From Colwellia sp. Arc7-D (GTDB lineage Bacteria; Pseudomonadota; Gammaproteobacteria; Enterobacterales; Alteromonadaceae): a stretch of 64,000 nucleotides of DNA. How positions within the stretch are numbered: the stretch's first letter is position 1; every line of letters begins with the position of its first letter. The notes under the pieces were generated by a model. It was given only the letters and a program-made list of their open reading frames with translations. It was not told the DNA's origin and made no database searches. This document shows positions 1-9,315 of this stretch, one piece after another. The position numbers and the translations under genes are program-made. The stretch is from NCBI RefSeq assembly GCF_003061515.1, contig NZ_CP028924.1, positions 3,410,001-3,474,000 of the forward strand, written 5' to 3'.

Positions 1-1
1 T

Positions 2-1414
2 ATTGTTTTTGATAATCACCGCCGTGGCGACATGAGCCCTTATATTTTTAAAGCCTCAAAGTATGGTAGTAAATTTACCAATTTAACCGCTAAAAACATC
101 AAAGGTTATGCCCTATCCGTGCAACAAGATCATGTTGATGAAGACTTATTATTTTTAGGCACTGAGTTAGGCTTATATGCCTCTACCGATGCCGGTGATT
201 CTTGGTTTAAATATGACCAAGGTGTACCAACGGTTTCTGTAATGGACATGGCTATTCAACAACGTGAGAATGATTTAGTACTGGGAACACATGGTCGCTC
301 GATTATTGTTATTGATGACTACAGTGCACTGCGTGGCTTATCTGAAGATTCTTTCAAAGCACCATTAAAGCTTTTAAGTGTTTCTGATGGTCAGCAGTAT
401 GTGACTAACCGTGCACCATCATCACGTTTCTGGGGTGACGCCGCTTATGTTGGCGAAAACGAAGTCTATGGCGCTACGCTGACCATCATGACATCAGGCG
501 AACATTTAATACATCCGGATGAAGATAAAGAAAAAGCGCGTCAGTTAAATAAAGCGGAGAAAGCAAAAGCAGAAAAAGCCAAAGCAGATAAAAACTCCGC
601 TGCTAAAAAAGCTGATGATAAGAAACCTGCACTTTCAGATAAAGCTCGTATTACGGTTAAAAACAGTCAAGGTGAAGTGGTCCGAACATTTGTCAGCAAA
701 ATCAAACAAGGTATAAATCGTATTGCATGGGGTTTAGAGTCTGATGGCGCGTTAGATATGCCTGGCGACGAACCTGAAGAAGACAAAGATATTTTAGCTG
801 CTGGCCCTGAAGTTGTACCCGGTACTTATAGCATCACGGTTAAATTAAACCATCATGAATTTGAAACCACAGCACAGGTATTAAAAGATCCACGCTTTAA
901 TGTTTCTACGCAAGATTTAACTGCGAGTTATAATTTACAGCATCAAGCCGTAGACATGTATTCAACGCTCACCAAAGCGGCTCATGCCTTAGTGGATAGT
1001 AAAAAAGATGTTGAGTTAATCAAAGCGATGGCTGATAAAGCGTTAGGAAAATTAGCCGATGATAAAAGCAAAGCAACAAGTACAGAAAAAATGCTTAGCA
1101 CCAGTGCAGATGCTTTAATTAAAAAAATTGCAGAGCTAGATAAAAGCTTACGCTCTATTCCTAAAACCAATGGCATTGTTGATGAAAGCTATAAAGTAAG
1201 CTCTAAAATATTTATCGCTTGGGGCTATGCTGGCAGTCGCTACGGTAAACCTTCACCCACAGCTGAACTTTACTTAGCGCAAGGTAAAGCTGCATTGAAA
1301 AAAGGAATAGACGAAGTTAACCATTTCTTAGCGCAAGATATTGCCGAGTTTAAACAGCAATATCAGCAATCGGGATTAGGTTTACTCACTACTGCTGCAC
1401 CCATCGAGTATTAA
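2..1414 (+). CDS. Sortilin/BNR-repeat (WD40/YVTN-like) exported protein, 3' part
   Basis: The reading frame is open from the first bases of the window, so this is the C-terminal ~470 residues of a longer protein. The first visible part, up to about residue 110, has BNR/sortilin (VPS10-like) beta-propeller blades: an STDAGDSW Asp-box and a TVSVMDM..VLGTHGRSI blade. Large proteins of this kind are usually annotated as glycosyl hydrolase or YVTN/BNR-like repeat proteins in marine bacteria. A Lys/Ala-rich charged insert lies near residues 170-205. A beta-sandwich region with GTYSITV follows, then a helical tail. The substrate is unknown. A Rho-independent terminator follows at 1442. The family call is fairly firm; enzymatic activity is not shown. 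Confidence 0.75.
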   Translation: MVFDNHRRGDMSPYIFKASKYGSKFTNLTAKNIKGYALSVQQDHVDEDLLFLGTELGLYASTDAGDSWFKYDQGVPTVSVMDMAIQQRENDLVLGTHGRSIIVIDDYSALRGLSEDSFKAPLKLLSVSDGQQYVTNRAPSSRFWGDAAYVGENEVYGATLTIMTSGEHLIHPDEDKEKARQLNKAEKAKAEKAKADKNSAAKKADDKKPALSDKARITVKNSQGEVVRTFVSKIKQGINRIAWGLESDGALDMPGDEPEEDKDILAAGPEVVPGTYSITVKLNHHEFETTAQVLKDPRFNVSTQDLTASYNLQHQAVDMYSTLTKAAHALVDSKKDVELIKAMADKALGKLADDKSKATSTEKMLSTSADALIKKIAELDKSLRSIPKTNGIVDESYKVSSKIFIAWGYAGSRYGKPSPTAELYLAQGKAALKKGIDEVNHFLAQDIAEFKQQYQQSGLGLLTTAAPIEY

Positions 1415-1441
1415 CAAGTTTTCGTTTAAGAACGTGTAATT

Positions 1442-1472
1442 AAAAAAGGAAGCTTTTATGCTTCCTTTTTTT
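1442..1472 (+). terminator. Rho-independent terminator after the BNR-repeat gene
   Basis: A perfect 12-bp stem (AAAAAAGGAAGC pairing with GCTTCCTTTTTT) has a six-base loop and runs straight into a T tract, 28 bases after the stop codon. Confidence 0.9.
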
Positions 1473-1589
1473 ATACCTTTAACAACATGCTAACAACTAA
1501 TCTAAAGCCTCAAGGTCGGGTTTAACGTGCTAGAAACAGTATGAAATAATCACCATTAAAAACCTTAACTGTGAATAAAAAATACTGCT

Positions 1590-1973
1590 ATGATATCGCG
1601 TTATTTTATGAATTATTTGAGCGCTGTTTTGGAAATCATTGTTGTAATCGCAGTTTTATTCTTAGTTTGGCTAATTTGGCAGTTAATGCGTGCTAAGCAT
1701 TTCACCCAATTTAAACAGCAAATCAAACGAGAATTAACACCCAAAGTTATTGATAGTATTATTGAAGAAATGGCACAAACTCGTTGCGATGAGCTCCCTA
1801 ATACTCAAGTTCATCAGGAAGCCACAATTACCTATTGGAGTGCTTGCACTGCACGAACGTTACAAGCTGCCTTGATGCGTGAGATTATTGATGAGCAATG
1901 GTTAAAAGAGACAGGGAATTTACGTAATAGTCAGCACTTGTTCCATATTGAGCGCGATAAATTACACCGATAA
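1590..1973 (+). CDS. Small single-pass membrane protein of unknown function
   Basis: The 127-residue protein has one N-terminal membrane segment (about residues 9-33, VLEIIVVIAVLFLVWLIWQL) and a soluble charged helical tail, so it is probably anchored in the inner membrane with a cytoplasmic domain. An alternative start is the ATG at 1608, which better precedes the membrane segment. I do not recognise the family. Beyond the stop at 1971 a different frame stays open to 2019 and reads as plausible protein (NYTDNGQQQWQQLLDLALK). A one-base difference near 1957-1963 may therefore have clipped the true C-terminus. It stands alone between a terminator and the convergent trmB. Confidence 0.65.
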   Translation: MISRYFMNYLSAVLEIIVVIAVLFLVWLIWQLMRAKHFTQFKQQIKRELTPKVIDSIIEEMAQTRCDELPNTQVHQEATITYWSACTARTLQAALMREIIDEQWLKETGNLRNSQHLFHIERDKLHR

Positions 1974-2018
1974 CGGCCAGCAACAATGGCAACAACTGCT
2001 AGATTTAGCATTAAAGTA

Positions 2019-2049
2019 AAGGTGGCGTTAACATAGCGTTTACCACCTT
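2019..2049 (-). terminator. Possible terminator of trmB
   Basis: A 7-bp stem (AAGGTGG / CCACCTT) has an internally structured loop. Read on the minus strand downstream of trmB, it is followed by a T-rich stretch (TTTACTTTAA). It is weaker than the other terminators here. Confidence 0.45.
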
Positions 2050-2076
2050 ACTGATATAGATAAATTATTTTTTAAT

Positions 2077-2802
2077 TTAGCTGATACGACTGAACTGTAG
2101 ATCCCAAACGCCATGGCCTAAGTTTTGACCGCGGTCTTCAAACTTAGTTAATGGACGAGAATCAGGGCGCGGCACATAATCATTGTTTTCAGATAAGTTG
2201 TTAAAGCCTGGCGCAGATGTCATGTCTTCTAACATACATTCTGCGTAATTTTCCCAGTCAGTAGCCATGTGGAACACACCACCAACTTTAAGCTTTTCAC
2301 GTATAGCTTCAACAAAACTAGCTTGCACGATACGACGTTTATGATGCTTCTTTTTATGCCAAGGATCAGGGAAAAACAACTGAACCGTTGTTAAACACTC
2401 GGCAGGAATACAATCGGCTAACACTTCAATAGCATCGTGCTCATACACTTTAAGGTTATTAACACCTTCTTCTTGCGCTAAGCCAATACAAGCACCAACG
2501 CCAGGACGGTGAACTTCAACACCAATAAAGTTAAGCTCAGGGGCATTTTTAGCCATTTCAACTAACGACTTACCCATACCAAAGCCAATTTCGAGTACAA
2601 CCGGGTTATTATTGCCAAACAAAGCACTAGGATCAATTAAACCACTTTCATGGTTCAACCCCATGGTGTCCCAAAATTGCTCTAAAGCTTTTGCTTGACC
2701 ATTAGTAAGGCGACCTTCACGTTTAACGAAGCTGCGTACCTTTCTAATGTACTTGCCTTCTTGCTCTGCTTGTTCAACGGTTTTGTGGCTTCTATCTATC
2801 AT
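2077..2802 (-). CDS. trmB: tRNA (guanine-N7-)-methyltransferase TrmB
   Basis: This cytoplasmic SAM-dependent enzyme forms m7G46 in the variable loop of tRNAs. The 241-residue length is normal for gammaproteobacterial TrmB. The SAM-binding motif [12 protein letters not shown] lies near residues 69-80. The family signature [15 protein letters not shown], followed by the catalytic-region helices, lies near residues 144-158. The C-terminus has the usual RPxTKFExRG element. The neighbours are yggL on the same strand and mutY/yggX on the other, the arrangement found around mutY in enterobacteria and Alteromonadales. The family assignment is very secure. Confidence 0.97.
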   Translation of the reverse strand: MIDRSHKTVEQAEQEGKYIRKVRSFVKREGRLTNGQAKALEQFWDTMGLNHESGLIDPSALFGNNNPVVLEIGFGMGKSLVEMAKNAPELNFIGVEVHRPGVGACIGLAQEEGVNNLKVYEHDAIEVLADCIPAECLTTVQLFFPDPWHKKKHHKRRIVQASFVEAIREKLKVGGVFHMATDWENYAECMLEDMTSAPGFNNLSENNDYVPRPDSRPLTKFEDRGQNLGHGVWDLQFSRIS

Positions 2803-2949
2803 AATGCTATCTATTATTTAGTTGCTTCATCGAAATTAGGGCGCATATTATCCTTGTTTACTGACTGAAATTCAATCTCGGCATAACGCCTCACAAGAAC
2901 TAATTTAACACCCGTATATATTTTATGGCTTAAACGAGTTTACTAAAGG

Positions 2950-3288
2950 CTACTCTGCCCACCAAACGTCGTATAATGGACCAACAGTAACTGAGCTTGC
3001 GCCGTTATCTGTTAACCATTTCTCAACTAATTGGCGGTGTTCTTCAGTACATTTACCTAATTGTTGAGTACAAATAAGACCATGCCATAAAGTATCACCT
3101 TCACCACCGAAACCTAAACCGTTTGGATCAATAGCTTCGTCGAAAAATTTCGTTAAAAATGCATCAACTGACTCATTGTCAGTGCCATCATCAAGTTTCC
3201 AAGCAATATCGAAACCTAATTCTTGAAACTCATCAACACGTAATTTTTTACGTAAACGATTACTACGGTTTTTTGCATCTATTTTCAT
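2950..3288 (-). CDS. yggL: YggL family (DUF469) ribosome-associated protein
   Basis: The 112-residue soluble protein matches the YggL/DUF469 family along its whole length. It has the basic N-terminus NRSNRLRKKLRVDEFQELGF, the central acidic stretch DxFLxxFxDEAIxxNGLGFGG, and the C-terminus SVTVGPLYDVWW. E. coli YggL is reported to associate with the 50S ribosomal subunit. The start is supported by AAGGA seven bases upstream of the ATG on the minus strand. It lies upstream of trmB on the same strand (147 bp gap), divergent from mutY. Confidence 0.93.
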   Translation of the reverse strand: MKIDAKNRSNRLRKKLRVDEFQELGFDIAWKLDDGTDNESVDAFLTKFFDEAIDPNGLGFGGEGDTLWHGLICTQQLGKCTEEHRQLVEKWLTDNGASSVTVGPLYDVWWAE

Positions 3289-3417
3289 TTTTAATTCCTT
3301 ACGACTTGGCTCAAGCCAAACCTTATTTTTATTAACACTTACTCTGTGCGAGAGGATAGTGGCAATAGAAATTTTTGCAATGAAAATCTCAGCTTTATTC
3401 GCTACACTGTCGCCATT

Positions 3418-4500
3418 ATGACAAATAAAACCACTATATCAGCCAAATCTGCGCAACAATTTAGCGACCAAGTATTATCATGGTTTCAGTTGCAAGGCAG
3501 AAAACACTTGCCATGGCAGCAAGATAAAACCCCTTATCGGGTATGGATTTCCGAAATTATGTTACAGCAAACGCAAGTAGCAACGGTTATTCCTTACTAT
3601 TTAAGATTTATGGAAAGCTTTCCTAATATTATTGATTTAGCCAATGCTGATGAAGATACTGTACTTCATCATTGGACAGGTTTGGGTTACTACGCACGAG
3701 CACGAAACCTGCACAAAACCGCTAAAATAATACGTGACGACTATCACGGAAAATTTCCTGAAAATATTGACGACGTTATCGCACTAGCCGGTATTGGCCG
3801 TTCAACCGCTGGAGCCATATTAAGTTTAGCGTTAAATAAACACCACGCGATTTTAGACGGCAATGTAAAACGCGTTCTAGCGCGCTGCTATAAAGTACAA
3901 GGCCATGCAGGCCAAGCTATATATGAAAAGACCTTATGGCCAATCACTGAAACACTAACGCCCAAGACTGGTGTGGCGCAATTTAATCAAGCCATGATGG
4001 ACTTAGGCGCGATGGTTTGTACGCGCTCTAAACCTAAATGTGATATTTGCCCTATTAATACTAGCTGTTTAGCCAACGCCAGCAACGAGCAAGCAAGCTA
4101 TCCACAAAAAAAACCGAAAAAAACCATTCCTGAAAAGCACACCATCATGGTTATTCCTCGCATTGAGCAACAAATTTTAATGGAAAAGCGCCCTCCTGCA
4201 GGTATATGGGGCGGTTTATGGTGCTTTTTGGAGTTATCAGATATTAGCGAATTGCCTGACTTGTTAACCAAGTTAAACCTAAAGCAAACCACCACCTTCG
4301 CTTTAGACAAATTTCGACATACCTTTAGCCACTTTCATCTCGACATAGAAGCTATAGTTGTAGATTGTGAAATGCTACCGGTAAAAGAAATTAGCGAAAA
4401 TAGCACTTTGCAATGGTACAATTTAGCCACAGTAGCGTCAGTGGGCTTAGCCGCATCAACGCAAAAACTCATTAAACAGCTTGAACAATTACCTGTTTAA
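3418..4500 (+). CDS. mutY: A/G-specific adenine DNA glycosylase MutY
   Basis: It removes adenine mispaired with 8-oxoguanine in base-excision repair. The start chosen is the ATG at 3418, giving MTNKTT. An in-frame ATG at 3346 would add 24 residues unlike the family. The protein is about 360 residues. Catalytic Glu is near residue 46 ([10 protein letters not shown]). The helix-hairpin-helix with [12 protein letters not shown] is followed by the catalytic Asp in ILDGNV. The [4Fe-4S] loop has the expected C-X6-C-X2-C-X5-C spacing ([17 protein letters not shown]). The C-terminal third is the NUDIX-like domain that reads 8-oxoG. yggX follows 44 bases downstream, so the two are probably cotranscribed. 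Confidence 0.97.
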   Translation: MTNKTTISAKSAQQFSDQVLSWFQLQGRKHLPWQQDKTPYRVWISEIMLQQTQVATVIPYYLRFMESFPNIIDLANADEDTVLHHWTGLGYYARARNLHKTAKIIRDDYHGKFPENIDDVIALAGIGRSTAGAILSLALNKHHAILDGNVKRVLARCYKVQGHAGQAIYEKTLWPITETLTPKTGVAQFNQAMMDLGAMVCTRSKPKCDICPINTSCLANASNEQASYPQKKPKKTIPEKHTIMVIPRIEQQILMEKRPPAGIWGGLWCFLELSDISELPDLLTKLNLKQTTTFALDKFRHTFSHFHLDIEAIVVDCEMLPVKEISENSTLQWYNLATVASVGLAASTQKLIKQLEQLPV

Positions 4501-4544
4501 CTAACTTATACATACAAATACATTAGCCAAAAAGAGAATTAATT

Positions 4545-4817
4545 ATGAGCCGTACCGTTTTTTGCCAAAATTTACAAAAAGAAGCCGAAGGCCTTGGTTT
4601 TCAACTTTATCCGGGCGAAATTGGCAAACGTATTTTTGATAACATTTCTAAAGAAGCTTGGGGGCTTTGGCAAAAGAAGCAAACCATGCTGATTAACGAA
4701 AAGAAAATGAACATGATGAACCCTGACGATCGCGCATTTTTAGAAACAGCCATGGTTGCTTATCTTTTCGAAGGTAAAGAACCTGACATTGAAGGCTATA
4801 CACCAGAGAAAAAATAA
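4545..4817 (+). CDS. yggX: Probable Fe(2+)-trafficking protein YggX
   Basis: The 90-residue protein matches the YggX family end to end: N-terminal SRTVFCQ with the conserved Cys7, [18 protein letters not shown] in the middle and FLEGKE-like ([12 protein letters not shown]) near the C-terminus. In enterobacteria it protects Fe-S clusters against oxidation and is thought to handle labile iron, which fits cotranscription with the Fe-S enzyme MutY. It starts 44 bases after mutY and is followed by a strong terminator. Confidence 0.96.
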   Translation: MSRTVFCQNLQKEAEGLGFQLYPGEIGKRIFDNISKEAWGLWQKKQTMLINEKKMNMMNPDDRAFLETAMVAYLFEGKEPDIEGYTPEKK

Positions 4818-4843
4818 AATTCGAATAGCAAATTTCAAAAACA

Positions 4844-4876
4844 AAAAAAACGGTAAATTATTTATCGTTTTTTTTT
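4844..4876 (+). terminator. Terminator of the mutY-yggX unit
   Basis: The stem AAACGGTAAA / TTTATCGTTT (one G-T wobble) has a three-base loop. It is preceded by an A run and followed by a T run, 30 bases after the yggX stop. Confidence 0.8.
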
Positions 4877-5105
4877 GCCCGCATCAACAAGAAACAATGA
4901 AAAAGCTCAATTACCGCAATTTTTGTTATTTTAATTTAATAAATTATTAATAATTAGGCGAGTAATTCCCACATATCACTTATGACTTTTTCACAGTGAA
5001 TAGAAAAATTTTCAGCGAATAAATAGAAAAACTTGGCCATATTGCTCCATAAAAGCACAATACGTAGAAAAAAACGGCAAACAAACATTTATTTAAAAAA
5101 AAGGG

Positions 5106-5134
5106 TTGACGGGGTAAACGAAAAACAGTTTAAT
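5106..5134 (+). promoter_or_regulatory. Sigma-70 promoter of the tRNA unit with GC-rich discriminator
   Basis: TTGACG (-35) and TTTAAT (-10) are separated by 17 bases. They are followed by ACGCCCCGT, a GC-rich discriminator. This layout is typical of stable-RNA promoters under stringent (ppGpp) control. The predicted start is about 60 bases upstream of tRNA-Phe. A possible leader hairpin, GTCTTC / GAAGAC, follows. Confidence 0.75.
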
Positions 5135-5199
5135 ACGCCCCGTCTTCAAGGCACAGCCAAGAAGACAATGTACAGAGCAATCATTATGATTGTTAATGT

Positions 5200-5275
5200 G
5201 CCTCGATAGCTCAGTCGGTAGAGCAGAGGATTGAAAATCCTCGTGTCCCTGGTTCGATTCCGGGTCGAGGCACCA
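5200..5275 (+). tRNA. tRNA-Phe (GAA)
   Basis: This is a 76-base cloverleaf with encoded CCA. The acceptor stem GCCTCGA pairs with TCGAGGC. The D-loop is AGCTCAGTCGGTAGAGC. The anticodon loop TTGAAAA carries GAA, and the T-arm is GGTTCGATTCC. Confidence 0.97.
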
Positions 5276-5387
5276 TTTACACTTTTAGCTTTTAATTAAG
5301 TTAACTGTAGAATCAACAAGTTCCGATGTTGATTCGGTGCCAAGATAGTTAGTTCATAGAACATAATTATCGCACACGTTTTCGTGT

Positions 5388-5463
<76 letters not shown>

Positions 5464-5472
5464 TTCATAACG

Positions 5473-5503
5473 AAGCCTCAACAGCAATGTTGAGGCTTTT
5501 TTA
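5473..5503 (+). terminator. Terminator of the tRNA-Phe-tRNA-Thr unit
   Basis: A perfect 10-bp stem, AAGCCTCAAC / GTTGAGGCTT, has a six-base loop and is followed by TTTTTA, nine bases after the CCA end of tRNA-Thr. Confidence 0.92.
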
Positions 5504-5649
5504 TTGCCTCAATAAAAAAGCCTCTGATTGCACCTTGATTAGTTCAGTCTGTATAAAAACGTAAAAGACATGATTGGTTTGATATGTGCGCTAGCTTGTA
5601 CTTATCTTTTTACATACCTTATAATATTGACAGTTTTTATAATGTAAAA

Positions 5650-6444
5650 ATGAGCACTCTATTGTTAACGAAGTACATCACAGCTTTGATATTTGTATTG
5701 TCAATTGCACAAATTGATATAGCTTATGGTGCTGAAGATAAATTTCTTACCATGTGTGTTTCGCATTTTCCACCTCACCAAATAGTATTGCCAGGCCAAA
5801 CACCTATCGGCGAAAACATTGCAGCAACAACTTATCTATTTAATAAACTCGGTTATAAAGTACTATTTACTGAGAATAATACCATTTGGCGTTGTTTAGG
5901 TATGTTAAAAGCAGGCAAAGTGGATATTATGTCGGGTCTGTTAGACTCACCTGAGCGCCGAAATTTCGCTCATTTACTGGTTTATAGTTCATTACATAAA
6001 AAATCTTTTTATGTAAAAGAAGGCGGACCAACCATTAGTGGCTTTGCTGACCTTAAAGGTTTAAAAATAGCGGTTTTAAAAGAAATAAAGCAGTTTGAAA
6101 AGTTTGACAATGCGCCTGATACTTTTTTTGAAAAAGTGTATGTTAATGATATGGCGGCTGCCTTTCGGGTTTTAGTAGCAGGGAAAGTTGATGTGGTCAT
6201 ATCGACTGACTTTAACGATTTAGATAAATATATCCCTCCTAATAATCATGAAATTAGAGAAATCACAGTCACTTTAGATGATGCTTCATTCTTATTTATC
6301 GCTCTATCAAAAAAATCTAAAATTGCCCATTTAGCTAAAGATTTCACACAATTATCACAAGAACTTTATTCAAATAATGAATTTAAGCATGTTATTAATG
6401 ATTTTAGAATAAAACACCCTGAGCACTACAGGCCTGCGTTCTAA
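5650..6444 (+). CDS. Periplasmic solute-binding protein, SBP_bac_3-like
   Basis: This is an exported protein of about 264 residues. The start at 5650 (MSTLLLTKY) was chosen because it begins a normal signal peptide ending near IAYGA. The upstream in-frame ATG at 5584 adds 22 hydrophobic residues with no clear role. The body matches the type-3 extracellular solute-binding fold: MCVSHFPPHQ at the N-lobe, GKVDIMSGLLDSPERR, then the second lobe with LKGLKIAVL and GKVDVVIST. No ABC permease or ATPase genes lie nearby, so it may be an orphan receptor or a component of a distant transporter. The ligand cannot be read from the sequence. Confidence 0.75.
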   Translation: MSTLLLTKYITALIFVLSIAQIDIAYGAEDKFLTMCVSHFPPHQIVLPGQTPIGENIAATTYLFNKLGYKVLFTENNTIWRCLGMLKAGKVDIMSGLLDSPERRNFAHLLVYSSLHKKSFYVKEGGPTISGFADLKGLKIAVLKEIKQFEKFDNAPDTFFEKVYVNDMAAAFRVLVAGKVDVVISTDFNDLDKYIPPNNHEIREITVTLDDASFLFIALSKKSKIAHLAKDFTQLSQELYSNNEFKHVINDFRIKHPEHYRPAF

Positions 6445-6640
6445 GCTCAAGATAAACTAAGAAATTAAACTACAGACTCTGCTGAAGTTAGCCGGTTTAT
6501 CGATGAAACCTACCGATTGAAATAGTGCTATAAAAATAGTTTAAAGTTCGGTACTTATATACTTAACAACATCTTCATTTGGCTCTAAAATATAAAACGC
6601 CCAATGGAGTGTCTCAGGCGTTATAAATCAATGTATCACC

Positions 6641-6682
6641 AATACTAGCTCGGTTTAAGCTAAGCTAAGCTAAGCTAGTATT
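6641..6682. repeat. Hairpin containing four tandem TAAGC repeats
   Basis: TAAGC is repeated four times at 6656-6675. A perfect 10-bp inverted repeat (AATACTAGCT / AGCTAGTATT) encloses the array. It lies between the converging 3' ends of the solute-binding protein and RMD1-family genes. There is no T tract on either side. It could act as a bidirectional 3'-end structure. Confidence 0.6.
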
Positions 6683-6690
6683 ATGATAAG

Positions 6691-7512
6691 TTAAGCCATT
6701 AAATTTTTGAATTCTTGTACAAGAAAGAAAACAATTTCAATACCGATCAATACGATAATAATCCATTCTAAAAATGAAGAGTGTTGATGTTTTTGTTCTT
6801 CAGCTAGCACCTCAAATAACTCATTAATCGTTGAAAGTTTTTTAGACAATAAATCTACGCGCTGGCGTATATCCATGTAGCGAGCCATACGTTCATAAAT
6901 GGCTTCATATTCAGGATATTCCCAAAAAAAATCGGGAGTATCTAATAAACCATAATGGAGAATAATGTCGCTTTTCGTGCTTAGTAACGTCCCTCTAATT
7001 TTAGCGATTTCTTTCTGACTGATAGATATTTTGCCAAACTTAGCTAACTCTTCTGGAATATGTGAATAGTTTTTTATCGAATTTTGCGCTTGAACTTCGT
7101 ACTCCATAAGCTTGCTCGATTGCGCTAAAGCATGGCTTATTGCTAAACGCATTAAAGGATCATGGTCTGGCAACGAAATAACATCTTTTTTTATCATTAA
7201 TTCGTTAGCAAAAGTGAAACTTAAATGTTCTTCGATTTGTTCAAAATGTGTTGTATTGTCTTTTTTTAGGCTGCTGATTAAAGCTTGGCGCGCAGTTTTA
7301 TCTACCGCCCAAAATACCACTACGCCATAATCAAACAACCAATACTCTCCAGTTGCTACAACTATTTGCACTGCATCTCTATAACGGGTTCCACCTTCAA
7401 AAAAACGTTTGTTTATATTCGAATTCGCTGATGAAAAATCATCACCAAAGTTGTAAACAGATAACTTATTATCACTAAATTCGATGTTGTTATCTCTCAT
7501 TACTTGTTCCAT
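6691..7512 (-). CDS. RMD1/YagE family (DUF155) protein
   Basis: The 273-residue protein matches the RMD1/SIF2 (DUF155) family. It has N-terminal YNFGDDFSS, a central Y..RDAVQIVVATGEYWLFDYGVVVFWAV strand pattern, a helical region with YERMARYMDIRQRVDLLSKKL, and a single C-terminal membrane segment (about residues 249-267). Yeast members act at mitochondrial or nuclear membranes. The bacterial role is unknown. It is probably a tail-anchored inner-membrane protein with its bulk in the cytoplasm. An internal Met at residue 5 is an alternative start. It stands alone. Confidence 0.85.
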   Translation of the reverse strand: MEQVMRDNNIEFSDNKLSVYNFGDDFSSANSNINKRFFEGGTRYRDAVQIVVATGEYWLFDYGVVVFWAVDKTARQALISSLKKDNTTHFEQIEEHLSFTFANELMIKKDVISLPDHDPLMRLAISHALAQSSKLMEYEVQAQNSIKNYSHIPEELAKFGKISISQKEIAKIRGTLLSTKSDIILHYGLLDTPDFFWEYPEYEAIYERMARYMDIRQRVDLLSKKLSTINELFEVLAEEQKHQHSSFLEWIIIVLIGIEIVFFLVQEFKNLMA

Positions 7513-8062
7513 GGGTACTCATTAAATTTCGGTGTTATCACTGTATGAATATTTTTCAAGACTAGCTACATTAGCTTGTCTCAATTAATTGCCTTTATAT
7601 TATTTTTCATTCTACTTTTCATTCCTAACTAACTTTAATTTCAAGCCTTTTATTTATGAAACGTTTATTGTTTCACTTAGAAATGCAATTGTTAGAATAG
7701 GTTCTGCTGCTTAAGTTTTTCTTTATTTACCTTACCTAGCAACAAGAGAAATTCTCATCAAAGTAAAAAATTCGGCTGATTCTGCGCTTTTATTTTCAAA
7801 GTTCAATATCAATTTTTTAATCAACTTAACAAAAAATATTGATGCATTTAATCATGTTATCTACAAAGACAAATCGATAGCATTTACAACCACTTATAAT
7901 AAAAAAAGGAATATTAGAACAAATAATTAAGTGGTAAGCTGCAAGGTGGGCGTTAAAAAATATGTGGCGATTGACCATCTCATCAATTTTTAGCCATTAA
8001 GATGTAAATTTGAAAAGAAATAACGAAGGGTAAAGCGATCTTTTTTCCTATCGCCGTGATAT
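7513..8062. other. Non-coding stretch upstream of the RMD1-family gene
   Basis: About 550 bases without a convincing gene on either strand. It is strongly AT-rich with many stops. It presumably contains the promoter of the minus-strand RMD1-family gene near 7513-7600. I see no repeat, tRNA or clear hairpin apart from the htpX terminator at its far end. Confidence 0.5.
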
Positions 8063-8096
8063 AAAAAAAGCCCTAACCAAAGTTAGCGCTTTTTGT
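8063..8096 (-). terminator. Terminator of htpX
   Basis: On the minus strand, AAAAAGCGCTAAC pairs with GTTAGGGCTTTTTTT across a four-base loop, about 60 bases after the htpX stop codon. The plus strand reads as a terminator too. Confidence 0.88.
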
Positions 8097-8155
8097 ATAA
8101 TCAGCATATAAGTAAACCATTTTAACTAATGAGTTACTTTTTACGGCCGACAGTT

Positions 8156-9028
8156 CTACATAGCTTTCAACGCTTTTATACGATCATCTAATGGCGGATG
8201 TGTCGCAAACAATTGACTAAATGATGATTTAGTATTGATACCAAACGCCATCATAGAACCTTCCAAATGACTTTCTTGACTGCGTTTAAGTCGCTCTAAA
8301 GCACCGATCATTGCGCCAGTGCCTGCTAATTTAGCGCCACCAATATCCGCGCGGAATTCTCTTTTTCGAGAAAACCAAGCAACAATCGTACTGGCAAGTA
8401 CGCCTAATAGCATTTCTAACACGAAAACAATGCCGAAATAAGCAAAACCTCCTAAGCCTGAACCATTTGAATTATTGCTCCGAGTGGCATTGTCAATAAG
8501 TCCTGCGATTACGCGTGCTAAGAAAATAACGAAGGTATTCACCACACCTTGTACTAAGGTAAGCGTTACCATGTCACCGTTAGCCACATGGCTGATTTCG
8601 TGCCCAATAACCGCTTCAGCTTCTTCTTGTGTCATATGTGCTAGTAAGCCTGTGCTAACGGCAACTAAGGCATTATTCTTGTTAGCGCCAGTTGCAAAGG
8701 CATTCATATCGGGTGATTCAAAAATAGCCACTTCAGGCATGCCAATTTTAGCTTGTTGGGCATAACGTTTAACAGTTTCAAGTAACCATTTTTCAGTGTT
8801 GTTTTTCGGCTGTTCAATGACATAAGCCCCCACTGAACGCTTTGCCATCCACTTCGACATTAGCAATGAAATAAATGAGCCACCAAAACCAAACACACTT
8901 GCCATAACAAGCAAGCCGCCCATACCTTGGCGATCAATGCCAAATACTGACATTAGAATGCTCATGGTAATACTTAACACAACCATTATGGCTAAGTTAG
9001 TTAATAAGAATAAGACTATACGCTGCAT
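8156..9028 (-). CDS. htpX: Membrane zinc metalloprotease HtpX
   Basis: This M48-family inner-membrane protease degrades misfolded membrane proteins, working alongside FtsH in envelope stress. The start is the ATG at 9028 ([11 protein letters not shown]), preceded by GGAG six bases upstream. A TTG four codons earlier lies within that ribosome-binding site. Two N-terminal membrane segments (about residues 5-25 and 35-58) are followed by the zinc motif HEISH near residue 139, two more membrane segments (about 155-175 and 195-215), and the third zinc ligand in [14 protein letters not shown]. The 290-residue length is normal. It is divergent from the AsmA-family gene. Confidence 0.97.
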   Translation of the reverse strand: MQRIVLFLLTNLAIMVVLSITMSILMSVFGIDRQGMGGLLVMASVFGFGGSFISLLMSKWMAKRSVGAYVIEQPKNNTEKWLLETVKRYAQQAKIGMPEVAIFESPDMNAFATGANKNNALVAVSTGLLAHMTQEEAEAVIGHEISHVANGDMVTLTLVQGVVNTFVIFLARVIAGLIDNATRSNNSNGSGLGGFAYFGIVFVLEMLLGVLASTIVAWFSRKREFRADIGGAKLAGTGAMIGALERLKRSQESHLEGSMMAFGINTKSSFSQLFATHPPLDDRIKALKAM

Positions 9029-9315
9029 GTTTAACTCCAAGTAATTGATCGCAACAATGACATAATATGTCTAAATAGTATTTAATCAATACTTTTTTTG
9101 TGTTTATTTGTGTACGTTTTTTTAAATTTCAATACTAAAGTCTGCGGGTTTATCCGCTTTAAAATCAATAAAAACGAACGTTAGCGCCATTATCAACAAT
9201 AGCTTTTATTATTTAACGATAGAAAAAGCATTCATTCATATTTTTTGTCAAATCAATGAATTTAATCTCCATATTTACTATAGTAGAAGATAACTTTTGT
9301 TAATTAAGAGCAGCT

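Noticed and set aside
4756..4950. 64-residue protein overlapping the end of yggX
   Set aside because: It overlaps yggX in another frame, runs through the terminator and is Lys/Asn-rich from AT-rich DNA.
6641..6682. CRISPR or satellite array at the TAAGC repeats
   Set aside because: Only four 5-bp units without spacers are present; they are part of a single hairpin.
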